A stretch of DNA of 37,129 nt from Calothrix sp. MO_192.B10 (GTDB lineage: Bacteria > Cyanobacteriota > Cyanobacteriia > Cyanobacteriales > Nostocaceae). How positions within the stretch are numbered: position 1 is the first letter of the stretch; the number at the start of each line of letters is the position of its first letter. The stretch lies in the NCBI GenBank assembly GCA_030065055.1, contig JASJDS010000037.1:1-37129 (forward strand), written 5' to 3'. The position numbers and the translations under genes are program-made. The notes under the pieces were generated by a model, which saw only the letters and a program-made list of their open reading frames with translations, had not been told where the DNA came from and did not search any database. Shown piece after piece: positions 15,854 through 25,100 of this stretch.

Positions 15854-15941
15854 ACTCTTAAAATTGTTCTAAGCAGTAATTACTATGCTTAAACTCTTTG
15901 AGCAAAGGGCATTGGATGCTTTACTCAAACACAATCATTTT

Positions 15942-16484
15942 CTAAACGAAAGAGAAGTCTCGCGCAAAGTCCACATTAGTAGTATCTTGAACGATACCAA
16001 TCAAGTCATTTCCAAAATAAATTTCAGTATCTAGAGCAGAAGTGCCACTCCAGTCTCCATAACCTAGGGAATATTGACTCGCATCGCCAATGGTTTCAAT
16101 GTAATCAGATTGCCAATCCCAATCTATAATCGTGGCGTAACCGAACCCTTGGTAGGAAACACCCCACGAACCTCCTAGAACAAAAGTATCATACCCAGCA
16201 CCACCATTTAATACATCGTATTCCATACCTTCAGTTGCATAACCATCGAGACGGTCATTTCCGTCTCCTCCTGAGAGGTAGTCGTCACCACCCATTCCCA
16301 TTAAAGTGTCATTACCTGTCCAGCCATATAAAGAGTCATAGCCATCACCTCCACTGATATAGTCGTAACCGCTATCTCCAAATATCGTGTCATCCCCACC
16401 ATAACCGTAAGCTACTAGGTCATTAGAACTCAAATAGTTATAGTAATCGTTACCTTCAGTTCCGTAGTAGTATTCAACAGCCAT
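15942..16484 (-). CDS. Small RTX (haemolysin-type calcium-binding repeat) protein
   Basis: A 180-residue acidic protein with no signal peptide. Residues 20-105 carry glycine/aspartate nonapeptide repeats (GYGGDDTIFG, GGDGYDSLYG, GMGGDDYLSGGDGNDRLDG, NGGAGYDTFVLG) that fold as a calcium-bound beta roll in the RTX family. The C-terminal 75 residues (IIDWDWQSDYIETIGD, SQYSLGYGD) resemble the cap and secretion-signal region of cyanobacterial RTX proteins, which leave the cell by type I secretion. No ABC transporter or membrane fusion protein is in the window. An AGGAG lies about 10 bp upstream of the ATG. It lacks any enzymatic domain and may be a calcium-binding surface protein. Cyanobacterial genomes often have many such genes. 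Confidence 0.85.
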   Translation of the reverse strand: MAVEYYYGTEGNDYYNYLSSNDLVAYGYGGDDTIFGDSGYDYISGGDGYDSLYGWTGNDTLMGMGGDDYLSGGDGNDRLDGYATEGMEYDVLNGGAGYDTFVLGGSWGVSYQGFGYATIIDWDWQSDYIETIGDASQYSLGYGDWSGTSALDTEIYFGNDLIGIVQDTTNVDFARDFSFV

Positions 16485-16861
16485 AGTTAAAATGCTCCTA
16501 AATTTCAGACAATTTTTGTTTAGAAAACCGCTTCTGAATGTGACAATTGAACAGCTAGCTCCACTTGGGAAGCGGCTTTTTTGAAGCTCTATCGACTAGT
16601 CACTTAAGCCTCTCACTTACTTCTTGTGAGTCAGTCCAAAGTTTTATGCAGACACCTTGTTTTTGTTACATAACTTAACAAATGTTAATTTTTGAAGCGA
16701 TATATCCATCTCATGTCAATACTGCTCACTCCGTGCTTTTGGAACTAGTAATTTGGTTTTGGGAAAAGGTTAAATAGTAAGGGTTAAAGGTTTTTTCTTC
16801 TCCTACGCTACATCCGACTCTTAGAAAGAGTGGATTTTGCTCGAAGCCTTATAAGCATAGT

Positions 16862-17068
16862 TTATAAACTTTTGTAACAAAAATTCCGAGTCCGCATAAG
16901 AATTGGCTTCTGAAGTCAAGAAGTATATAGAAGTTAGCAAATCAATTTCATACTTCAAATCAGTAACGTTGGAATAATTAAGACAAATTATGAACATTTG
17001 TAAATAAAATCCGAATCTGCGTAAAAAAATGCACCTAGTGTCCAAGAAGGATATAGAAGTTAACATAT
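16862..17068 (+). repeat. Two diverged 81 bp direct repeats upstream of the sigma-like operon
   Basis: 16862-16942 and 16988-17068 align over 81 bp at roughly 70-75% by eye. Both begin TTAT(A/G)AAC(T/A)TTTGTAA, both contain TCCGA(G/A)TC(C/T)GC, and both end AAGAAG-N-ATATAGAAGTTA. A 45 bp spacer separates them. They sit in a 640 bp gap with no other gene, immediately before the first gene of the CHAT/CHASE2 operon, so they may be duplicated promoter or operator modules. The left half of the gap (16485-16860) holds only a weak GAAGCGG/CCGCTTC pairing near 16528-16575. Confidence 0.7.
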
Positions 17069-17073
17069 GCGAC

Positions 17074-17098
17074 TTGGATGTTTAAAACAAACATCCAA
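17074..17098. promoter_or_regulatory. Inverted repeat, candidate operator of the sigma-like operon
   Basis: TTGGATGTTT-AAAAC-AAACATCCAA is a perfect 10 bp-arm palindrome 28 bp before the ATG at 17127. It could be a protein-binding operator or an mRNA hairpin in the leader. It follows directly after the second 81 bp repeat. Confidence 0.55.
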
Positions 17099-17126
17099 CA
17101 ATCGCTGACAGATTCTGGTCATAACT

Positions 17127-17831
17127 ATGAAAGAGTCGGATGAATGTGTAAATCCCCTATCCTTAGACGAGCGTTTGCAACAATTAGCCCTCGAAGCTAA
17201 GGAACTAGCGGAAGCAGCAAAGGAAAATCCAGCCAAAATACGAGCTAAACAGCAAGCTCTCACTAGGTTAGTGAGTGCCCTACAGAGTTCGGGAAAACTG
17301 GTTAGACCGCAACCAGGTCAGTTTCAGGGATTTTACAAAGAAGTTCATGCAGAGGGTTTACAAAGATTATTTGTCCATATATGTAAAAAAATTGTAAATT
17401 ATGACCCAGAAAAAGGAGAAGTCCTGCAATGGGCAAATTTTCTTCTCAAACGTCAGTTTTATCCTGAAGCTGCCAAGGAATTCTTTCCTACCCTTCCTAA
17501 AGGAGTAGACCCTCGCGGTGTGAAACGTTTGACTCTTGATGACTTAGATAGAGAAAATCCGACCTCAGTCATCCCCCAGCAAATTCCTTTATTATCTCAA
17601 CAAATTATTCAATGTCTTGAAGAAGATCCAGAAGGAATATTTAGAAATACTTATATCAAAAGTTGTCCAATAGCAAGTTTCCAGATTATAGCTATCCAAC
17701 GGCTATCGGGATACTCTTGGGAAGACATTTCACAAACATTTGATCCTGCAATTCCTATTCCTACTTTGAGCAGTTTTTACCAACGCTGTGTTACTAAATT
17801 CGCACCAAAATTAAAAGAGTATTTATCCTAA
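17127..17831 (+). CDS. Sigma-70-like protein (region 2-like and region 4-like)
   Basis: A 234-residue cytoplasmic protein. Residues 68-112 (FYKEVHAEGLQRLFVHICKK, then YDPEKGEVLQWANFLLKRQF) look like a sigma region 2 helix pair. Residues 183-233 (ASFQIIAIQRLSGYSWEDIS, then IPIPTLSSFYQRCVTKFAP) look like a region 4-type helix-turn-helix. Between them is a less conserved linker. Cyanobacterial genomes carry such sigma-like genes just before DUF1822 and CHASE2 genes, as here, where the next gene starts 28 bp later. Whether it binds RNA polymerase core or acts otherwise is unknown. It is the first gene of the four-gene operon and follows a palindrome and two direct repeats. Confidence 0.65.
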   Translation: MKESDECVNPLSLDERLQQLALEAKELAEAAKENPAKIRAKQQALTRLVSALQSSGKLVRPQPGQFQGFYKEVHAEGLQRLFVHICKKIVNYDPEKGEVLQWANFLLKRQFYPEAAKEFFPTLPKGVDPRGVKRLTLDDLDRENPTSVIPQQIPLLSQQIIQCLEEDPEGIFRNTYIKSCPIASFQIIAIQRLSGYSWEDISQTFDPAIPIPTLSSFYQRCVTKFAPKLKEYLS

Positions 17832-17859
17832 AACTAACTCGAAGGAGGAATTTGCTTTC

Positions 17860-18801
17860 ATGAATGACCATGTAGAAGATAACTTAACTTTCACCATGCC
17901 ACTTACACACAAGGCACATCACATTGCCAATCAGTTTCGTCAGCAACAACATAATATCAATAAGGGCAAGCAAGTTTATTTGAATACTCTAGCTGTGCAA
18001 ACAGTTAGTTTATACCTTGGTTGGATGGGTATTGAAACTGACATAGAGAAAAGTGATAGCTGGAATCCTATCACACAAACGTTAGCAGATACAGCAGATT
18101 TGGTGATTAAAGGTAAAGGTAAATTAGAGTGTCGTCCAGTGCTGCCGGGAGAGCAAACTTGTCAAGTACCATTAGAAGTATTTTCAGACAGAATTGGTTA
18201 TGTAGCTGTTCAATTTAATCAAGAATTGACTGAAGCTACATTATTGGGATTTACCTCATCTGTAACAGTATCAGAATTTCCGCTTGAGAAATTACAGCCG
18301 CTTGATGATTTATTGGAATATTTAGAATCGGACGAACAAGACGAACTCGCACAAACTCCTGTGAAATTAGGTCAGTGGCTTCGAGGTATTTTTGAAACGG
18401 GTTGGCAAGTTACAGAAACAGTTTTAGCACCTTCTTTTCGGACTACATTGGCTTTTCGCTTCAGAGATTCTCGCAGACAAAAAGGAGCGAGACGAGGTAA
18501 GTTACTTAACTTAGGAATGGAAAAAGCAGGTAAGTCTTTAGTATTGATAGTTGGATTTGAAGCAATAGAACAAGATAAATTCCAAGTTTTGGTGGACATC
18601 TATCCTATAAAAGACCAAACTTATTTACCTCAAAATTTACTGCTAATGGTACTTGATGAAACAGGGAAAGCAGTGATGCAAGCTGAAACTAGAAATACCA
18701 ATAACAATATTCAATTGGATTTCAAAGGTAATTCTGGAGAACGGTTTAGTATTAAAGTTGTTTTAGGTGATACGAGTATTACAGAAGCCTTTATAATTTG
18801 A
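17860..18801 (+). CDS. DUF1822 family protein
   Basis: A 313-residue soluble protein matching DUF1822, a cyanobacterial family of unknown function. Recognisable parts are the N-terminal VYLNTLAVQTVSLYLGWMGI, the middle PLEVFSDRIGYVAVQFN, LGFTSSV and LGQWLRGIFETGWQ, and a C-terminal domain rich in beta strands (LVLIVGFEAI, VLVDIYP, LPQNLLLMVLDETG). No signal peptide or membrane helix is visible. A strong Shine-Dalgarno AAGGAGG lies at 17842-17848, so translation may be higher than for the other operon members. It sits between the sigma-like and CHAT-CHASE2 genes, a recurring order that suggests a joint role, perhaps as an adaptor or substrate; that is inference. Confidence 0.85.
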   Translation: MNDHVEDNLTFTMPLTHKAHHIANQFRQQQHNINKGKQVYLNTLAVQTVSLYLGWMGIETDIEKSDSWNPITQTLADTADLVIKGKGKLECRPVLPGEQTCQVPLEVFSDRIGYVAVQFNQELTEATLLGFTSSVTVSEFPLEKLQPLDDLLEYLESDEQDELAQTPVKLGQWLRGIFETGWQVTETVLAPSFRTTLAFRFRDSRRQKGARRGKLLNLGMEKAGKSLVLIVGFEAIEQDKFQVLVDIYPIKDQTYLPQNLLLMVLDETGKAVMQAETRNTNNNIQLDFKGNSGERFSIKVVLGDTSITEAFII

Positions 18802-18834
18802 TACAAAACCTAAAATGTGAAATGTGCATCTATT

Positions 18835-21183
18835 ATGGAAAAGTTGGTCATCTTAAAATTTGATGGTGATTGGCAACAGCAAGGGTTTCGGGTAGATTTG
18901 ACTATTAGCAAAAGGGTTGAAGAATCCGGGAGTCATTCCCGCTTTAATCCTTTGCAAGAAATTACTCGCTCCTTACCTGCAAATCCTGAATTAGCTGCTC
19001 TTTTACACCAGCATTGGCAAGAGAAATACCGTAATTTGGGAGCGCCTTATAGACTAGAACCTGGTAATATTCAATATGATGGTTCCGTTAATCATTTGGT
19101 TGATGAATGCAAACAATCAGCACATCAGGTTTGCGATCGCATAAATAACTGGCTTAAATCCGAGCAGTTTTCTGATATTAAGGAAAAGTTACTGAGAAAT
19201 TTATCACCAGATGAGACGACTAGGTTTCTGATTCGTACTAAAGATGAACTTTTACAGAAACTTCCTTGGCAAGAATGGGATTTAATTAAAGGTTTTCCCA
19301 AAGCAGAAGTAGGTTTAGCTCCTTATGATTGGGGAGAATCACCAACAATTATAAATCGCAATAATAAAATGAAAATTTTAGCGATTTTAGGTCATAGCGA
19401 AGGTATTAATGTTGAGGCAGACCGCAAATTATTAGAAAATTTACCAAATGCAGAAGTAACTTTTTTAGTAGAACCAAGTCGTCGAAATATTAATGACCAA
19501 CTGTGGGATCAACCTTGGGATATTATATTTTTTGCAGGACATAGCAGAACAGAAGGAGAAACAGGTCGGATTTATATTAATCCGGACTATAGCTTGACCA
19601 TTAGTGAATTGTGGTATGCCTTAAGAAAAGCAGTAGACCGGGGTTTACAATTAGCAATTTTTAATTCCTGTGATGGATTGGGACTAGCACGGGAATTAGA
19701 TGATGATTTGCATATTCCCCAAATGATTGTCATGCGGGAATTAGTACCAGACCAAATAGCGCAAGAATTTTTAAAGTATTTTCTGACAGCTTTTTCCAGT
19801 GGTCAACCCTTTCATTTAGCGGTGCAAAATGCAAGAGAACGATTGCATGGACTGGAAGATAAATTTCCTTGTGCGACTTGGCTACCAGTGATTTATCAAA
19901 ATCCTACAGCAGTACCCCTGACTTGGAAACCATTACCAACTAATAATTTATTGCGTCGTCTTGGAACTGTTTTACTAACGAGTGTGATGGTGACTGGTTT
20001 GGTAATGGGAGTGCGATCACTAGGGATTTTGCAAGGGTTGGAACTACAAGCTTATGACCAAATGATATCCTCGCGCCCACAAGAATTTCCAGATAATCGT
20101 TTTGTAATTATCAGGATTACCGAAGAAGACCTTCAATTACCGGAACAAGAGCAGAGAGGAATTGGTCATCTAGCGGATAAGGCATTGGCTCTACTTTTAA
20201 AGAAACTGGAGCCACATGAACCACGAGTTATTGGTTTGGATCTTTTGCGTGATTTTAGGGTAAATACTAAATATAGAAACGAATTAGCAAATCGTCTTAG
20301 GCGAGAAAACTTTATAGGCATATGTTTTTCAGGTGATAAAAGTGACTCAGGACATACAAGTGTTGCGGCTCCATTTCAAGTGCCATCTGCACAGATAGGA
20401 TTTAATGATGTTAAACCTGATAAACCTTACAATATTTTACGTCGCCAACTTTTGCAGTTAGATCCTAATACTAGCCTATGTTCTGCATCGGAGGCTTTTA
20501 GTTTAAAAGTAGCAGAACATTTCCTAAAAAAAGAGGGCATTATACCTGATTTTCCACAAGGTAACTTACAGTTAGGTAAAGTTGTTTTCAAGCCACTGGA
20601 AGCACGCAGTAGTGGTTATCAAAATTTAAATGCTTCTGGACATCAGCTACTATTAAATTTCCGTTCTGTCAACGGTTCTCCATTGAATGTTACTAACAAT
20701 CAATTTACACTCGGACAAATTTTGAGAAACAAAGTCAACCTTGATATTGTCCGAGACAAAATAGTCCTTATCGGTGTAGATTCTGCAACTGCCAATGATT
20801 ATTTTTTAACACCATATAAAAAAGAAATGCCAGGGGTAATTGTTCATGCCCAAATGATTAGTCAAATACTCAGTGCAGTTTTAGATAAGCGACCGTTGTT
20901 GAGTGTTTGGTCTTTCTCTATTGAAATTTTATGGGTATGGGGATGGTCTTGGATTAGTGGCGGTTTAGTGATTTTGCTTTGGCGTTCGCCAATAAAGCTA
21001 GGAATCTTAGGTTGTGTTGTACTTAGTAGTTTGTATATTATTTGCTATATCTTCCTCATTCCAGATGTTTGTAAAAATCTTCAAGTTTCGTCAGTGTGGA
21101 TACCATTTATACCACCTACTTTGAGTTTAATCATTACGAGTGGTTGCATTATTATGATTGAGCGAAGAAGAGCTATTTCCTAA
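18835..21183 (+). CDS. CHAT peptidase-CHASE2 membrane sensor protein
   Basis: Numbered from the upstream GTG at 18817, the protein has 788 residues; homologues seem to begin at MEKLVILKFDG, so I start it at ATG 18835. An N-terminal domain (7-150) precedes a CHAT caspase-like domain (about 185-370) with the catalytic dyad His242 (FFAGHSRT) and Cys285 (FNSCDGLGLA). One membrane helix follows (about 381-402). A periplasmic CHASE2 domain (about 410-680) has ITEEDLQ, IGLDLLRDF and KIVLIGVDSAT...YFLTPY, then three C-terminal helices (about 698-782). Usually CHASE2 is followed by a cytoplasmic kinase or cyclase. Here there is none, and the only cytoplasmic output is the N-terminal CHAT domain. I infer sensor-controlled proteolysis. 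It starts 33 bp after DUF1822. Confidence 0.85.
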   Translation: MEKLVILKFDGDWQQQGFRVDLTISKRVEESGSHSRFNPLQEITRSLPANPELAALLHQHWQEKYRNLGAPYRLEPGNIQYDGSVNHLVDECKQSAHQVCDRINNWLKSEQFSDIKEKLLRNLSPDETTRFLIRTKDELLQKLPWQEWDLIKGFPKAEVGLAPYDWGESPTIINRNNKMKILAILGHSEGINVEADRKLLENLPNAEVTFLVEPSRRNINDQLWDQPWDIIFFAGHSRTEGETGRIYINPDYSLTISELWYALRKAVDRGLQLAIFNSCDGLGLARELDDDLHIPQMIVMRELVPDQIAQEFLKYFLTAFSSGQPFHLAVQNARERLHGLEDKFPCATWLPVIYQNPTAVPLTWKPLPTNNLLRRLGTVLLTSVMVTGLVMGVRSLGILQGLELQAYDQMISSRPQEFPDNRFVIIRITEEDLQLPEQEQRGIGHLADKALALLLKKLEPHEPRVIGLDLLRDFRVNTKYRNELANRLRRENFIGICFSGDKSDSGHTSVAAPFQVPSAQIGFNDVKPDKPYNILRRQLLQLDPNTSLCSASEAFSLKVAEHFLKKEGIIPDFPQGNLQLGKVVFKPLEARSSGYQNLNASGHQLLLNFRSVNGSPLNVTNNQFTLGQILRNKVNLDIVRDKIVLIGVDSATANDYFLTPYKKEMPGVIVHAQMISQILSAVLDKRPLLSVWSFSIEILWVWGWSWISGGLVILLWRSPIKLGILGCVVLSSLYIICYIFLIPDVCKNLQVSSVWIPFIPPTLSLIITSGCIIMIERRRAIS

Positions 21184-21218
21184 CTAACAAATAATCTTAT
21201 GTTATTGGAGACAATAGA

Positions 21219-22100
21219 GTGAACTTACCTTTTTATCTAGTTAAATTTATTTTCGGAATTACTTGGACATTGAGTAGTTTTGCTATTTTCCCTGCGTTAA
21301 TTTATGCACAAACAAATCAATCAAAACCCAATAATCAGTCGGGTAGTAATCGCCAAACGAAACCAACCAAAAAGACTAGATCAAAAAAATGGGCTAACCG
21401 TGGAACACCACCCGGTAAAAAACCTGCCGGACCCCGTGGACCATGCGACGCTACTTCAAAACAATTAACAGCTTTGGTACCAATTAATTATGACATTGAC
21501 CCACTTACTGGGAAACCTATAGAAGATCCAATAACTAAACTACCATCGAGAGAATATAGGGGAAGTTATACCAGTAAAGAGCGTCCTACATTTCTATTTT
21601 ACGTACCCTATAAATCCGAGGATATCAAAGTTAGTAAGTTTTTCTTGGAAGGTTTGACAACATATCAGGCTGATATCTCAATTACTGGAACACCAGGAAT
21701 CGTTAAAGTTTCCATTCCAAATGAAAAAGAACCGCTCAAAATTGGTAATTGGTATGAGTTTCGGTTATATCTTGAATTAGATTGCAATGAAAATCTCCCA
21801 CCGCAAATGCGTGAAACTTACGGGTATGTGAGACGAGATGTATTAAAAACAACTATCAAGCCAAACCTATTGCCACAGAAGAAATTTGATATCTATGTAA
21901 AAGAAGAGATGTGGTTCGATGCGCTAGAAATTTTAGCTAATGCTAGTAATATTAATAATGGAAGGTGGAAAAAACTTTTGAATTCTGCTGGATTGGAGGA
22001 GATTGCCGACGAACCGACTTTTTCTAGAAATTACTATCCTGGTAAAAGATTACCCATTAAAAAACCGCTGATACCCACAGAGAGTGCAGGATTAAGATAG
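21219..22100 (+). CDS. DUF928 exported protein
   Basis: A 293-residue protein with a signal peptide (hydrophobic 8-27, cleavage probably after ALIYA). A low-complexity Q/N/K-rich spacer (31-70) follows, then a DUF928 domain beginning RGTPPGKKPAGPRGPCD and containing ALVP, PTFLFYVPY, GIVKVSIPN and GNWYEFRLYLELDC. DUF928 is found almost only in cyanobacteria, typically near CHAT, CHASE2 and TPS genes; its function is unknown. The GTG start at 21219 is supported by GGAG 8 bp upstream. It is the last gene of the plus-strand operon, 35 bp after the CHAT-CHASE2 gene, and converges with the TPR-CHAT gene 46 bp away. Confidence 0.85.
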   Translation: MNLPFYLVKFIFGITWTLSSFAIFPALIYAQTNQSKPNNQSGSNRQTKPTKKTRSKKWANRGTPPGKKPAGPRGPCDATSKQLTALVPINYDIDPLTGKPIEDPITKLPSREYRGSYTSKERPTFLFYVPYKSEDIKVSKFFLEGLTTYQADISITGTPGIVKVSIPNEKEPLKIGNWYEFRLYLELDCNENLPPQMRETYGYVRRDVLKTTIKPNLLPQKKFDIYVKEEMWFDALEILANASNINNGRWKKLLNSAGLEEIADEPTFSRNYYPGKRLPIKKPLIPTESAGLR

Positions 22101-22146
22101 AGATATATAAGTAATCGTTATACCCAGCAGCGGCAATTTATTCCAT

Positions 22147-25100
22147 CTAACGCCAATTTCCCACTAAAATAAAGGGTGCCCAAGACCTTGGTCTTTTGTA
22201 TTCATTAGATTCATCAGCTTGATTTAATAAAGCTTCTTGGGCAAGCCTTAAAGCTTTTGCTTTAGTTATACCTGGCTTGGCTAGCTCTTTGTAAAAATGA
22301 CTCATAAGTTCAGAAGTATAAGCATCGTTTACATCCAATAATGAAGCAATGGCTGCACCAGAACCAGCTTCTATTGATACCCCAGCAATTCCTAATACAG
22401 CACGAGTGTCTCCAGTTGCGGTTTGACAAGCACTTAGAACAAGCAGTTTAATCGCATCTGGTCGATTTTCTTCTCTACTTCTGAGCAGTTCTTTTATTTC
22501 ATTCAGATAAAATGGTCGATTATAAGCATGGATAAATGTCTGATCAGGAATGGAACTAAATTGACCATGTGTTGCTAAATGAATTACATCGAATGACTGT
22601 GAATTAGTTTGTTTTTGTAAATCTTCTGTAGTAAAATTACCCTTAATTATATTTACTTGTTTTTTTGGAAGTGCGTTTTCAATCTTTTTTAATTCTTTAT
22701 TAACATGACTTAAATCATCAATCTTAGGGTCTTTAAAATTACTAGCTCCGGCAGCTAAAACTTTGAATTTTTCTTTTTTCAGGGGTTGTTGCTTTGTCAA
22801 TTGTATGCCAGGACTTAAAGCTATACTATAGTTTTTCACAATATAATTTTTACCATCATAGAGTGCTGCTATTGGAATATTTCGTAAAGCACCATCTAGA
22901 ACAAATACTAAAGTTTTGATATTCCTATTTTTTAATTCATTTTCATCTGCTTGCTTTAGTAGCCATTGGTATAATTTACACCCCTTTTCTTGAGCAGATA
23001 GACCTTGTTTTATCTCATTCAAAAAACTCTTAGCAGTATTTTCAACATCGTTTTTGCTAACAAGAGTAGTATAGCGAATAAATTGCTTCTTCGGCGCTAA
23101 ATTTTTCGGTAGCTTCAGGATAACCTCTAATCTATTCTCTAAAATAATTGAATAAAGAACTGCTGTATTTGAATTTTCTTCATCGATGATTTGATAAATT
23201 GGTACTGACTGAGTATTTGTCAACCGACAGCGTAAGAAATTTTCTAACTCTGCTACTTGCAAATCTTCAATCACTTTTTGCGCTTTTTGTAAAGCTTCTT
23301 GTGTTTCTCCAATTTGTTGTAAACTTTCTTGAGTAGATGAATTTGATTCCCTAACTTCTGTGTTTGGGTCATAGGGTAAAAGTAAATCTACTAATTCCCT
23401 AAAAATGGGTTCTATAGTATCTCGAAAGGAAAATTTTAAGTCAAGATTATTAAAGCTAGTCAAATCGTTACGCACAGACTCAAGATTATCAATAGCAGCT
23501 TCATAAGCAGCAATAGCCTGTTGCATTTTTTGAGGATTTTTGTTAAGCCTTCCCTGCTTTCTCAGTACCCGTCCTAATTGCCATTCCCATTGGTATACTA
23601 AATCCTTAGTATATTTAACTTTTGTAAAATTTTGACCTTTTTCATCTATTTCCTCAGCAAGTAAAATGGCTTGCTTTGTTCTGTTATATGAATCTTGTAA
23701 AAGTTTATTTTTGGTTAATTTTTCATTATTTGGTAACTGTTCGCTTATTTCATATAAATAACGACCTAAGTACCCTAACGCATTGCTTTGCGCCCGTTTG
23801 TCTTTCAACTTTTTAGCTTGTTCGGCAGCTTTGTATAAAATTTGCTCAATATTATAAAAACTAAGTAATCTGTTATCTTCTAATTTCCCTACTTTATGGT
23901 AGACAAGAGAGGTTTTTTCTCTCATATTTGAAAGTTTCATAAGACTTTTAGCTAAATTAATTTGGGCATAAACTTTTGCACGGTTGGAAAGTAAATTTTC
24001 AATTCTGTATTGAAGAGAAGGTAAATTTTCAATTTGCGTTTTCATCAAGGGTTTTTCCCATTCGGTACTTGGTATTTCCCATCTGGTACTTGATATATCT
24101 TTATATTTTTTATCTTGGATTCTTTTTACCCATTCCTCATAATCTATCAACAAGCTGAGGTTATTAAGTTCTGCTTGAATTTTTTGGCGTTGCTGAATCA
24201 AGGAATAACGGTGACCATTTGGGAACAATTCTTTGCATAATATTCTATCTGCTTCATCCTGCAAATATACAACTTTATTTTTTTGAACAGGGGGGGCAGA
24301 ATCTTCATATATCAATTTTTTATAGCATTTCAAAGCATCTTTTATTTTTTCTTCTGCTGTTTTTTTCTCTCCAGTAATAGGAGTAAGTTCGTAAGTATTT
24401 TGAGCGCGTTTATATGCCGCTCTTGCTGTATTTCCTAAACTCAGGAATGCTTCAGCAATATCTTGATATGAATTCAAATTCTGAGATATTTTTAAACTTG
24501 CTTGCAGATATTGTTGAGACTGTTTTAAATAATCTATCTTCTTTCCATTAACTGTTAGTCTATCTGTATTACCAACTATGCGTAATATATTACCAAATGC
24601 TCGAAAGGTGATAGCTTTATCATTGGAATCAGGTTGATTTTCTAGCTCCTTAATCAGCGTAATTAGCTTATGATAAGGCTTAATCTGCGGGATTAACTTG
24701 TTATAAGCCTCTCGATAAAGTCCTAATTCTTGTAATGCTAAACTTTCATAAACTCGACTTCTATTTATCCCAGTGTTATCACCTAATTTAGTAAATATTG
24801 TAGTTGCTTTATTCCAAGCACTTAAAGCTCCTGCTGGATTTCCTTTAGCTTGCTCTAACTGACCTTGAACAAGCTTTGCTTGAGCAAACAAATTTAGTTC
24901 TTCTTTTGTTGATTTATCATCATTTTGATGTAGTAATTTAATACTTTCTGTAATTTCATACTCTGCTTTATCCCATATTCCTAATTGCTGATAGGCTAAA
25001 GAAAGATTACTTAAGGTCATGGATAGATTTAATTTATCTCCCCTTGCTCTGAAAACACTCTTTGCCTCTTGCAGCTTTTTAATTGCTTCATTATAATTTC

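Noticed and set aside
16821-17066. 81-codon minus-strand ORF before the sigma-like operon
   Set aside because: It is created by the two 81 bp direct repeats and has no recognisable domain; the repeats are better read as non-coding.
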